64,000 nt of DNA, from positions 25,817 through 89,816 of the forward strand of contig JBOFQB010000094.1 of assembly GCA_051660685.1 (NCBI GenBank), read 5' to 3'. A model generated the notes under the pieces. That model did not search any database. It was not told the DNA's origin and worked only from the letters and a program-made list of their open reading frames with translations. The stretch is from JAVBSX01 sp051660685 (lineage in GTDB: Bacteria; Planctomycetota; Planctomycetia; Pirellulales; Thermoguttaceae). Positions 28,560-35,933 of this stretch are shown piece by piece; the first letter of the stretch is position 1; every line of letters starts with the position of its first letter. Position numbers and translations under genes: made by a program.

Positions 28560-28902
28560 TGTATCTGATGTTCGAAAGGAAAATCTGGATCGCCCGGAAA
28601 AGGACCAGCTAAAATTTCCCCCCCTTTTTTCCGTTTTCGTCCTAAAGACTGACAAGCGTATGTCATCCAAGCGTAGAGTATAGCGAAAATGTCTCTCTTC
28701 TTCTTCACTTCGACCTCCTATCTTCGACCTCCTCAAAACGCGCACATCTTGTTAGGAATCAAGCGGACTATTGTTTTTCATGGAAAGGTGAGTACAATGA
28801 GAGAGTCGGTCGACGGAACATCTCTTTTGAGGTGTGAAATCATATTGCCCTTGAAATAGATTCAGGATGATTTAATTGGCGGACATCTTTTCTTGTTTTT
28901 CA
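28560..28902. other. Intergenic region, no clear gene
   Basis: Divergent region between the GNAT-like ORF and the MshEN protein. The open extension of the leftward ORF covers 28560-28745. No convincing promoter or repeat is seen apart from the duplicated start region at its right edge. Confidence 0.3.
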
Positions 28903-28926
28903 ATGCCCGAGTTTTTCAATGCCTGA
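28895..28926 (+). repeat. 16-bp tandem duplication that copies the start codon and makes an overlapping 7-codon uORF
   Basis: GTTTTTCAATGCCCGA (28895-28910) is followed immediately by GTTTTTCAATGCCTGA (28911-28926). The first copy's ATG (28903) opens MPEFFNA and stops at TGA 28924-28926, which overlaps the real start at 28919. A ribosome using the first ATG would end within the real start region. This may tune initiation or be a recent slippage event. Confidence 0.6.
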
Positions 28927-29998
28927 AATTGACGTTTACAAAGACTGGTTGCAGATTGAATCCCCGGATCGTCCGCTCAATCATTATCAACTGCTCAAAC
29001 TGAAGCCGTTTGAGGATAATTCGACGGTCATTCGGAAACAATACCGCACACTGAACGCGCATGTTCGGCGTTATGCAAGCGGTCAGTATGCCGAAGAATC
29101 CCAACATTTGCTGAACGAACTCGCTAAAGCAATGCTCTGTCTGACAGATGCAGCCCGAAAAGCGGAGTACGATCTCTCGCTTGGTCGTCAAGATGTTCAG
29201 AGAAAACGACGACGGACACTTGAGGACATTTTGTTGCTCAACAAAATTGTTCCTGAAGATCGGATGAAGCAAGTGAAGAGTTATTCCGACCAATTGGGGA
29301 TTGATTTGCAACAAGCGGTTTTGCAGCAGCGACTTGCACAACCGGAAATCGTGATGTTGGCGTATGCCGAATCAATCGGTTTGCCCTACATCAATCTCGA
29401 AGATGTTGGGGTTGATGAAGAATTGGCCCCACAAATCAATCCCAATACAGCTCGACAACACTCTTTTGTCCCGGTTTTGGCGGATCACGGACAGTTGATT
29501 CTCGCGTCCCCAACACCTGTCAACCCCGATGTCGAAGAAGAGTTAAGGGTGTTGTTTGAAATGCCTGTTCGTTGCGCAATCTGTACGCCCAATCAAATCA
29601 ACGACGCAATCGCCAAGTATTATCCCAAAGAGGCGGTTCAAATGGTCGTTCAACGGACAGGAACGGTCAAACCGGAAAAAACCGCAAAAGCAGCCAAAAC
29701 GTCCAAAGCGGCAAAAACGGTTGAAATTGTTGAGCCGAAATCAAAAAAGGAAAAACCGGTCAAGCAAAAAGCGGCACCTCGTGAACGGATTCAACGCGAA
29801 CCGTTGTCCGAGGAAGAGAAAAAGACCCGATTGCAAAGCACCCTTGTTGCTTTTTGTATGTCCATGATGCTCATTGGTGTTGGTTCCACTCTGTTGGGAT
29901 ATGGGACATCAATGAACCAGATTATGATGATGGTCGCAGGTGGAGCCGTTCTCGGCTCGATTGCAGCCGGAATCACTTGGACCGTTTTGTCGCGTTGA
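28919..29998 (+). CDS. Membrane protein with J-like helical N-terminus and MshEN (GspE/PilB N-terminal) domain
   Basis: 359 residues. Residues about 15-100 resemble a J-domain-type helical bundle (PLNHYQLLKLKPFEDNSTVI; LTDAARKAEYDLSLG), without a clear HPD. Residues about 100-240 match the N-terminal domain of type II secretion / type IV pilus ATPases: RRTLEDILLLNKIVPEDRM, AQPEIVMLAYAESIGLPYINL, FVPVLADHGQLILASPTPVNPDV. These domains bind cyclic di-GMP in MshE. A Lys/Ala-rich linker (residues about 245-300) leads to two C-terminal transmembrane helices (VAFCMSMMLIGVGSTLLGYG; MMMVAGGAVLGSIAAGITW). The ATPase itself is absent, so this is an isolated sensor or adaptor domain. ATG 28919 is overlapped by a duplicated upstream ATG. 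Confidence 0.85.
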   Translation: MPEIDVYKDWLQIESPDRPLNHYQLLKLKPFEDNSTVIRKQYRTLNAHVRRYASGQYAEESQHLLNELAKAMLCLTDAARKAEYDLSLGRQDVQRKRRRTLEDILLLNKIVPEDRMKQVKSYSDQLGIDLQQAVLQQRLAQPEIVMLAYAESIGLPYINLEDVGVDEELAPQINPNTARQHSFVPVLADHGQLILASPTPVNPDVEEELRVLFEMPVRCAICTPNQINDAIAKYYPKEAVQMVVQRTGTVKPEKTAKAAKTSKAAKTVEIVEPKSKKEKPVKQKAAPRERIQREPLSEEEKKTRLQSTLVAFCMSMMLIGVGSTLLGYGTSMNQIMMMVAGGAVLGSIAAGITWTVLSR

Positions 29999-30001
29999 AA
30001 G

Positions 30002-30169
30002 ATTAGGGGATTAGGGAATGGGGGATAGGGGATAGGGAGGAGCAATTCTCGCTTTGACGTAATATGCCGATCACACGTCAGATCACGTTTTTTACCCCCT
30101 TTCATTCTCAATTCTCAATTCTCAATTCCCTAACCCCTATCCCCCATTCCCTAACCCCTATCCCCTATG
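30002..30169. repeat. Composite intergenic repeat, copy A (heptamer arrays around a core)
   Basis: A G-rich array (30002-30041: GGGGATTA, GGGAATG, GGGGATA, GGGGATA, GGGAGG), a core of about 70 bases (30036-30110) shared with two other sites, then ATTCTCA three times, then a C-rich heptamer array in perfect phase (30128-30169: CCCTAAC, CCCTATC, CCCCATT, CCCTAAC, CCCTATC, CCCTATG). The last heptamer contains the galM ATG. The two arrays are roughly inverse to each other and could form a long hairpin. Confidence 0.9.
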
Positions 30170-31462
30170 AAACAGCACACATTGATTCGCCTGTTGATCG
30201 TGTCCCTTTTTTTAGGTTTTGCCTTTTCAACTGTTCAAGCTCAATATTTCGGGATTCGGCAATTCCCGCTTCGACCGCCGACTGCTGTTTGGGATCATCG
30301 TCCGGCAGAACCGGTTGACATAACCGTCAATCGAGCGGGCGATCCACCTGTCCGACAAACCTTCCAAACATTCATAAAAACATTCACAACGAAAGGTCAG
30401 CAAAAGATGAGTATTGCAAAAAGCGTTTTCGGCAAAACAGAATCGGGTCAAACCGTTTACATGTACACGTTGAAGAATGTCAAGGGCGTAACGGTCAAGG
30501 TCTTGAATTTTGGCGGGGTCATTTATTCCTTTGAAGTGCCGGATAAAGAAGGTAACTTTGTCAATGTTTCAACCAATTATGAGACGGTTGCGGATTATGA
30601 GACGATTCGCCCGTTTTTTGGTTCGATTGTCGGACGATATGGCAATCGGATTGCAAAGGGAAAGTTCACGTTGGACGGAAAGGAATATACCTTGCCGATT
30701 AACAATGGAGAAAACGCCTTACATGGAGGTTTGAAGGGGTTTGACCAGAAAATTTGGGGCGTTCAGGAATTTGGAACGGCCAATTCGGTTGGTTTGCGAC
30801 TGACGTATACGAGCAAGGACGGAGAAGAGGGGTATCCCGGGACGCTCACGAGTACAGTTGTGTACGAGTTGAACAATGATAATGAATGGAAGATGGATTA
30901 TACGGCGAAGACGGACAAAGCGACGCCGATTAACCTGACGAATCACACGTTTTGGAATTTGGGAGGGGCGTATACGGAAACGATTCGCAATCACGAGTTG
31001 ACACTGAATGCGGACCGCTTTTTGCCGACAGATACGGGCTTGATTCCGACGGGGGAATTAGCGTCGGTTGAAGGAACGCCGCTTGATTTTCGGACGCCGC
31101 ATTTGATTGGTGAACGGATCGATCAGGTTGAGGGGGACCATTTTATGGGGGGATACGATCACTGTTTCGTGTTAAATCAGGAAAAACCGGGAGAGATGAC
31201 GTTTTGTGCGAAACTGAAGGACCCTGATTCAGGTCGGGTTATGGAGGTTTGGACGACGGAACCGGGTGTTCAGTTTTATAGTGGAAACTTTTTGGACGGG
31301 ACGACAGAAGCGTTTGGACACAAGTACGAGAAACAGTCGGCTCTTTGTCTCGAAACGCAACATTTCCCTAATTCGCCGAATCAGCCGGAATTCCCCAATT
31401 CGATTTTAAGGCCGGGCAAAGAGTACCGACATACGACGGTTCATAAGTTCTATAGTGAATAG
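30167..31462 (+). CDS. galM: Exported aldose 1-epimerase (mutarotase)
   Basis: Interconverts alpha and beta anomers of hexoses. The enzyme domain starts near residue 84 (SIAKSVFGKTESGQTVYMYTL) and shows GRYGNRIAKGKFTLDG, NNGENALHGGLKGFD (catalytic His), LTNHTFWNLGG (second His), GGYDHCFVL and SALCLETQHFPNSPNQP with the catalytic Glu. At 431 residues it is longer than cytoplasmic GalM because of a signal peptide (LIRLLIVSLFLGFAFSTVQAQ) and a linker of about 60 residues, so it probably works in the periplasm. An internal ATG near 30408 would give a cytoplasmic form of standard length. The ATG at 30167 lies inside a repeat heptamer and no Shine-Dalgarno exists. Confidence 0.93.
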   Translation: MKQHTLIRLLIVSLFLGFAFSTVQAQYFGIRQFPLRPPTAVWDHRPAEPVDITVNRAGDPPVRQTFQTFIKTFTTKGQQKMSIAKSVFGKTESGQTVYMYTLKNVKGVTVKVLNFGGVIYSFEVPDKEGNFVNVSTNYETVADYETIRPFFGSIVGRYGNRIAKGKFTLDGKEYTLPINNGENALHGGLKGFDQKIWGVQEFGTANSVGLRLTYTSKDGEEGYPGTLTSTVVYELNNDNEWKMDYTAKTDKATPINLTNHTFWNLGGAYTETIRNHELTLNADRFLPTDTGLIPTGELASVEGTPLDFRTPHLIGERIDQVEGDHFMGGYDHCFVLNQEKPGEMTFCAKLKDPDSGRVMEVWTTEPGVQFYSGNFLDGTTEAFGHKYEKQSALCLETQHFPNSPNQPEFPNSILRPGKEYRHTTVHKFYSE

Positions 31463-31659
31463 GGGACAGGGTGTAGGGGATAGGGAATAGGGAGAAGAAT
31501 TAAGAATGGAAAAGGGGGTAAAAAACGTGATCTGACGGATGATCGGCATATTGCGTAAAAGCGAGGATTGCTCCTCACACTCCCTTTCCCCTCCTCCCTA
31601 ATCCCTATCCCCCATCCTCATATTCCCTAATCCCTATCCCCCATTCCCTATCCCCTACT
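31461..31659. repeat. Composite intergenic repeat, copy B (core inverted)
   Basis: A G-rich heptamer array (31461-31493), the core in opposite orientation to copy A (31502-31577), then a long C-rich heptamer array (about 31590-31659: CCCTAAT, CCCTATC, CCCCATC and so on) ending one base before the rnhA ATG. Copies A and B flank galM as inverted copies. Confidence 0.9.
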
Positions 31660-31660
31660 C

Positions 31661-32137
31661 ATGTCGCACACTGAAGTTCAACTGTTTACAGACGGAGCAT
31701 GCAGCGGAAATCCGGGTCCGGGCGGTTGGGCTTTTATTTTACGACATGTAAAAACGGGCAAGGAATTGGTTCGGTCGGGGGGGATGAAAGAGACGACAAA
31801 TAACCAGATGGAGATGATTGCCGTTATTGAGGGACTCAAAGCGTTGCGTCGTCCAACATCACTCGAATTGATTAGCGACAGTTCGTATGTTCTCAAAGGG
31901 ATTGCCGATTGGTTGCCAAACTGGAAGAGAAATGGTTGGAAACGTCGAGAAGGGACACAATGGAAACCGGTTAAGAATGAGGAATTCTGGCGGATGCTGG
32001 ACGAATTGGCGAGTCAACATGAGTTGGTGTTGACACATGTTCGCGGACATGCGGGACATCCTGAGAATGAGCGTTGTGACCAACTTGCCGTTATGGAAAG
32101 TAAAAAGTTTTTCGCTAAGAGGGATGAAAACGTTTGA
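31661..32137 (+). CDS. rnhA: Ribonuclease HI
   Basis: Cuts the RNA strand of RNA-DNA hybrids (primer and R-loop removal). The 158-residue length is normal. Catalytic carboxylates are visible in order: D11 in LFTDGACSGNPGPGGWA, E51 in NNQMEMIAVIEGL, D73 in ELISDSSYVLKG and D140 in NERCDQLA, with His in THVRGHAGHPENE. The basic handle WKRNGWKRREGTQW is present. The ATG follows a C-rich heptamer array with no Shine-Dalgarno. The 3' end overlaps the next gene by 14 bases, so the two are co-translated. Confidence 0.97.
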   Translation: MSHTEVQLFTDGACSGNPGPGGWAFILRHVKTGKELVRSGGMKETTNNQMEMIAVIEGLKALRRPTSLELISDSSYVLKGIADWLPNWKRNGWKRREGTQWKPVKNEEFWRMLDELASQHELVLTHVRGHAGHPENERCDQLAVMESKKFFAKRDENV

Positions 32138-32993
32138 TTCGACGGACTATTCTCTGCTTGATTTTGGAAATGCCCGACGTTTGGAGCGGTTTGGTTCTGT
32201 CATTCTGGACCGTCCGTCCCCTTCTGCCGCTTCGTTTCGGCCCAAAAATCTCCCCTGTTGGACAACCACAACAGCCCGATTTGTCCTTGATTCCAAAAAC
32301 AGTTCAAAAGGTGATCGGGGTATTTGGCTCAACCCAAAAGGTGAGGAGATCGAACTTCCCCCTTTTCAGGTCCGTTTTTCTTCTTTGACGTTTGAACTGA
32401 AAGGAACGCCGTTTGGACATTTGGGCATTTTCCCTGAACAGTCTGCCAATTGGGAACGAATCGGGCCAATGTCCCAATCCTCTAAGGTCCTGAATCTGTT
32501 CGCTTATACAGGAGGTAGCACTTTAGCAGCTGCACTTTTCGGGGCAGATGTCGTTCATCTCGATGCAGCCAAGAACATTTTGTCTTGGTCGAAACGTAAT
32601 GCCGAACTTTCAGGTCTTGAATCGGCCAACATTCGTTGGATCGCCGATGATGCGGCCCGATTTGTTCAACGAGAAGTCAAACGGGGCGAACAATATCATG
32701 GTATCATTCTTGATCCGCCAAGTTATGGACATGGAGCGAGGGGAGAGGTTTGGCGACTGACGAAACATTTGCCGAAACTGCTCGAACACTGTTTTGCCCT
32801 GCTCGGCGATCACCCCCATTTTTTGCTGCTCACCTGTCATACCCCTCAATTTGACGCGAAACGCTTGACGGAATTGATTCGGTCAACCCCTTTGTGCCCG
32901 CGAAAACTGGACGTTGAACCGTTATCCTTGACAATAAAGGCGGAATCGGGGGGACACCTTCCAAGCGGATACGGAGTTTTCTGTACCTTTTGA
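32124..32993 (+). CDS. Class I SAM-dependent methyltransferase, RlmI/RlmK-like
   Basis: 289 residues from ATG 32124, which overlaps the end of rnhA; a longer frame exists inside rnhA but is not needed. It lacks the usual N-terminal PUA domain of RlmI. Residues about 20-110 form a beta-rich domain (RGIWLNPKGEEIELPPFQVRF; GHLGIFPEQSANWERIG). The catalytic part has motif I VLNLFAYTGGSTLAAALFGAD, VVHLDAAKNILSWSKRNAELSG, IRWIADDAARFVQRE and motif IV IILDPPSYGHG, as in 23S rRNA cytosine-5 or guanine-N7 methyltransferases. The exact target base is not known. Coupling with rnhA suggests an RNA-related role but may be accidental. Confidence 0.85.
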   Translation: MKTFDSTDYSLLDFGNARRLERFGSVILDRPSPSAASFRPKNLPCWTTTTARFVLDSKNSSKGDRGIWLNPKGEEIELPPFQVRFSSLTFELKGTPFGHLGIFPEQSANWERIGPMSQSSKVLNLFAYTGGSTLAAALFGADVVHLDAAKNILSWSKRNAELSGLESANIRWIADDAARFVQREVKRGEQYHGIILDPPSYGHGARGEVWRLTKHLPKLLEHCFALLGDHPHFLLLTCHTPQFDAKRLTELIRSTPLCPRKLDVEPLSLTIKAESGGHLPSGYGVFCTF

Positions 32994-33002
32994 CCAAGCA
33001 AT

Positions 33003-33077
33003 CGTTTAGCCGCGATACAACGTATCGCGCGTAATTGGGATTTTAATACGCGCGGAACGTTGTTCCTCGGCTAAACG
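33003..33077. repeat. Inverted pair of REP-like palindromes
   Basis: The left copy (33003-33032) has stem CGATAC-AAC-GTATCG; the right copy (33048-33077) has stem GGAAC-GTT-GTTCC. Both keep the outer flank CGTTTAGCCG and the inner CGCGCGT in inverse orientation, so the whole 75 bases form a large imperfect hairpin. They lie downstream of the methyltransferase gene. Confidence 0.85.
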
Positions 33078-33081
33078 TCAT

Positions 33082-33148
33082 ATCTCCCCTCTCCTCCCCT
33101 CTCCTCCCCTATCCCCCATTCCCTATCCCCTAATCCCTAACCCCCACA
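33082..33148. repeat. C-rich heptamer array before the Xer gene
   Basis: CTCCCCT units are followed by CCCTATC, CCCCATT, CCCTATC, CCCTAAT, CCCTAAC, CCCCACA and then the ATG at 33149. No Shine-Dalgarno is present in this leader. Confidence 0.8.
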
Positions 33149-34375
33149 ATGCCCCGACGAAAAAAGCTGACCGTCAAGCGGATTGAGGTTTTGCCCGCCC
33201 AACAGGTTTGGGTTGACTCCTTCTTGGACTATCTCGCCGGGGAATGTCAACTCGCCCAAAATACGCTCCTCGCTTATCGTCGAGATTTGACCCGATTTTT
33301 TATCTGGCTCGATCAAAGGGCAATACCCGAAATCACGATCCGCGAACTCGCCGATTTCGCCGACTGGTTGTACCGTCAGCAACTCGCCCCTGCAACGCTC
33401 GCTCGTCATATCGTCTCTGTTCGTCTCTTTTTCCGCTATTTGCAACTGGAAGGAATTTTGAAGGACAATCCCGCTGAACTGCTCGGCAGTCAGAAACTTT
33501 GGGAACGAATGCCGCAAGTCCTGACACCTTCTCAGGTGAATGACCTGCTCAATGCTCCTCAACCAGGTCACAAAACGTATTTGCGGGATCGCGCCTTACT
33601 CGAAATGTTCTACGCAACCGGTTGTCGCGTCTCCGAAATCGCTAACCTCCTCCTCAAAGATGTCCATTTACAAGAAGGTTATTGTCTTTGTACAGGAAAA
33701 GGGAGCAAACAGCGAATTGTCCCTCTTCATCACCGTGCAATGGAGGCGTTTGAAGAATGGATGCAGGTTGAGCGTCCGCTCGCGCTCGCCCGATCCGGTC
33801 TCATCAACGATTCCCTGTTCCAATTCAACGATTCCAGCCCAACAAATCCAACCCAACCAACCCAACCCCCCTCAACCGGTTCGGCTGCAACTCCTGCCGA
33901 AACCGATTCGGTTCCGCATCCCTCCTTACAACCGGAATCTTCCGTTCAAAAACCGTCGACGGAACCGTCTTCTGTCTTTCCGCTTGATGAAGTGGTTGAC
34001 CTCGACGAACTGGATCAGTTGTTAAATCCAACCGATTCCGTTTTGCCGACAACGGTTTCTGTTGAACATAACGATCACTCCGTTTTTGCCGGTTCGGCAA
34101 TTTGGGCCTTTTTGACTTGGCGCGGTCGAAAAATGCGACGAGAAGCGATTTGGGAGCTGATCAAAAAATATGCCCTACAGATCGGCGCGCCAAGTTCGAT
34201 CAGTCCGCACACCATGCGACATTCGTTTGCGACGCATTTATTGGCAGGCGGGGCGGATTTGCGACAGGTTCAGGAGATGTTAGGACATGCAAGTATAGCG
34301 ACGACGCAGATATACACGCATGTTGACATGACTCGTCTTAAATCGGTCCACAAAAAGTTTCATCCCCGGGGATAA
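33149..34375 (+). CDS. Tyrosine recombinase XerC/XerD family with a roughly 100-residue low-complexity insertion
   Basis: Site-specific recombinase that would resolve chromosome dimers at a dif site. N-terminal SAM-like domain, residues 19-110 (DSFLDYLAGECQLAQNTLLA; PATLARHIVSVRLFFRYL). Catalytic residues: R160 (YATGCRVSEIANL), K187 (TGKGSKQRIVPL), H354 and R357 (SPHTMRHSFATHLL), H380 (MLGHASIATTQ) and Tyr389 (IYTHV). Normal length is about 300; here 408. The excess is residues about 216-318, a Pro/Ser/Thr-rich then acidic stretch (SSPTNPTQPTQPPSTGSAAT; DEVVDLDELDQLL) between the Lys hairpin region and the helix before the HxxR box. All catalytic residues remain, so it may be active. XerC versus XerD cannot be decided here. 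Confidence 0.93.
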   Translation: MPRRKKLTVKRIEVLPAQQVWVDSFLDYLAGECQLAQNTLLAYRRDLTRFFIWLDQRAIPEITIRELADFADWLYRQQLAPATLARHIVSVRLFFRYLQLEGILKDNPAELLGSQKLWERMPQVLTPSQVNDLLNAPQPGHKTYLRDRALLEMFYATGCRVSEIANLLLKDVHLQEGYCLCTGKGSKQRIVPLHHRAMEAFEEWMQVERPLALARSGLINDSLFQFNDSSPTNPTQPTQPPSTGSAATPAETDSVPHPSLQPESSVQKPSTEPSSVFPLDEVVDLDELDQLLNPTDSVLPTTVSVEHNDHSVFAGSAIWAFLTWRGRKMRREAIWELIKKYALQIGAPSSISPHTMRHSFATHLLAGGADLRQVQEMLGHASIATTQIYTHVDMTRLKSVHKKFHPRG

Positions 34376-34381
34376 ACCGAG

Positions 34382-34438
34382 ACTGCTAACAAGTTTGGTT
34401 TTGCGATTTGACCCAAGCCGGGTTGGACGGATATGTTT
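34382..34438. repeat. 57-bp intergenic repeat, copy 1
   Basis: Starts GACTGCTAACAAGTTTGG and includes AAGCCGGGTTGGACGGAT. It matches 41682-41738 at about 50 of 57 positions in the same orientation. It lies just after the Xer gene stop. Confidence 0.8.
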
Positions 34439-34485
34439 TTACAAAACATAATTGAAATCCCTTATTTTCAGGGTGGAAAATGAAA

Positions 34486-34670
34486 TATTCGCCCTGAAGG
34501 GGCAGCACAATCCGTTGTTTCGCCCTGACAGGGCGAATATTTTTTGACATTCTCATACCAGCGGTTAAAACCGCTGTCTATTTTGTTCCGCACCTTTGGT
34601 GCGAAGAATAACAGAATGTTCCGCACCTTTGGTGCTGAGCATAGGACTCCAATTCTCATTTCCCGTGAAC
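34486..34670. repeat. Palindrome cluster, copy 1 of a long intergenic repeat
   Basis: Contains TTCGCCCTGA-CAGGGCGAA, AGCGGTT-AA-AACCGCT, GCACC-TTT-GGTGC (twice) and ends TTTCCCGTGAACG. The same order of palindromes with about 80 percent identity occurs at 42543-42700. No coding capacity. Confidence 0.8.
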
Positions 34671-34750
34671 GGTTAGGATAAACCGACGCAAAATTTTTTC
34701 TATTTTTTTCTGACAATTTTCCGCCCCTGTTCATTCCGTATGCTATCTTA

Positions 34751-34811
34751 GTCTACTTGGTCCTGCGCAAGCAGGGGAGTGTTCACGTCTACTTAGCCCT
34801 GCACAAGCAGG
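34751..34811. repeat. Two 25-bp direct repeats with a hairpin each
   Basis: GTCTACTTGG then TCCTGCGCAAGCAGG (34751-34775) and the related GTCTACTTAG then CCCTGCACAAGCAGG (34787-34811), 36 bases apart. Each ends in CCTGC-NCAA-GCAGG. They lie directly upstream of the secreted Pro/Gln-rich protein gene. Confidence 0.7.
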
Positions 34812-34837
34812 ATGCACATTAACCCGGCGGAAAACCG

Positions 34838-35545
34838 ATGTACACCACCTTTCGATTTCAACTGTTCAGCGGGGCGATTCTCATGTCCACTCTGCTGCTT
34901 TTTTGGACGGAAAACGTTTACTCGCAATACATTCCGCCCGTTTTAGGGGTCAACCAGTTGAACTGGAAACCGGAATCCGTGCCGCAAAGTTCACCGAAAC
35001 CGCAAAACCAGCAGAATCCGCAATTTCAGCAGAATTTGCCCCAATTGCCGCAAAACGTCCTCATCACCCCGATTGCCGACGGTGTACGGACGGTTCCCCC
35101 GCAAACACCGAATCAGCCGCAATCTCAACTGGGTACAAACCCGGACATGCAGGGAAATGCCCCGATGATGCCCGGCATGATACCGCAAACGATCCTGTAT
35201 TTTCCACCTCCCACATTCCCCGACCCTGTTCCGGTCACGATTTACGTCCCTGATCCGGCTGCTCAACAACCTGTTTTTTACGGACCACCTGCTCCGTATT
35301 CCAACATGTACGCCCCGCCGATGCTCGTTCAACCGCAGTATTTCGGTCCCCAACCGCAAGGTTGCCCCGGTTGCGGTGCTCCCGCCTGCTCGAAAAAACG
35401 ATGTAAATCAAAATCTCCCGGTCCCCCGGGCGAACCCGTCATCGGACCCCCAACCCTCGTCTATCCCAACGGTATCGTTGTCCGACCCAAAGTCTATCTC
35501 CCCAACCAACCGTTCAAAAATACAATCAGGGCAATCACTCCTTAA
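34838..35545 (+). CDS. Exported Pro/Gln-rich protein of unknown function
   Basis: 235 residues with signal peptide (LFSGAILMSTLLLFWTENVYSQ). The mature part is extremely rich in Pro, Gln, Asn and Tyr (QNQQNPQFQQNLPQLPQNV; QTILYFPPPTFPDPVPV), with a Cys cluster CPGCGAPACSKKRCKSK near residue 185 that could form disulphides or bind metal. It has no enzymatic motif. Such composition is common in planctomycete cell-envelope or matrix proteins. It ends shortly before a good intrinsic terminator. The long untranslated leader is full of repeats. Function unknown. Confidence 0.85.
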   Translation: MYTTFRFQLFSGAILMSTLLLFWTENVYSQYIPPVLGVNQLNWKPESVPQSSPKPQNQQNPQFQQNLPQLPQNVLITPIADGVRTVPPQTPNQPQSQLGTNPDMQGNAPMMPGMIPQTILYFPPPTFPDPVPVTIYVPDPAAQQPVFYGPPAPYSNMYAPPMLVQPQYFGPQPQGCPGCGAPACSKKRCKSKSPGPPGEPVIGPPTLVYPNGIVVRPKVYLPNQPFKNTIRAITP

Positions 35546-35602
35546 CTGCCCTTTTTCCTTACACCTTCCCAAAGAAGGTTATTTCTCTGTTCCTTTCTCC
35601 TT

Positions 35603-35632
35603 AACTCCTTGTTCTGCAAGGAGTTTTTTCTT
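35603..35632 (+). terminator. Intrinsic terminator after the Pro/Gln-rich protein gene
   Basis: Perfect 9-bp stem AACTCCTTG with CAAGGAGTT around TTCTG (35603-35625), followed by a T-run. It isolates the gene at 34838 from flagellin. Confidence 0.85.
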
Positions 35633-35760
35633 TTCTTGGCGTTTTTTCTGACAAACCTTGCGGTCATTTTTTCTGGAAACTTTGGTAAAATAGAAAAAAA
35701 AGAGAAAATTTTCCAGCCTTTTACTTGCTTTTTTCTTTTATTGATTTATATTTCCACTGA

Positions 35761-35777
35761 CAGAATTGACTATTCTG
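35761..35777. promoter_or_regulatory. Short inverted repeat in the flagellin leader region
   Basis: CAGAAT-TGACT-ATTCTG is a perfect 6-bp inverted repeat about 160 bases before the flagellin ATG. No sigma-28-type promoter (TAAA with GCCGATAA) could be found in this 388-base gap, which otherwise holds an A/T-rich stretch and two REP-like units. Confidence 0.3.
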
Positions 35778-35820
35778 CGTAAATCCCCCCGGTTATCCAA
35801 TTTTTCCCGTTTAACTAAAA

Positions 35821-35882
35821 ACGCGATACGTCGTATCGCGGCTAAACGTTTGGAACGTGATACGTTCTAACGCGGCTAAACG
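35821..35882. repeat. Two REP-like palindromes in tandem upstream of flagellin
   Basis: Copy at 35821-35848 has stem CGATAC-GTC-GTATCG and the CGGCTAAACG tail. The second, at 35852-35882, has stem GAACG-TGATA-CGTTC then AACGCGGCTAAACG. Same orientation. Confidence 0.8.
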
Positions 35883-35933
35883 AAATGGGATAACCCACTT
35901 TTTTCCCCCCTTAGAACTGAGGAACGTAATACC

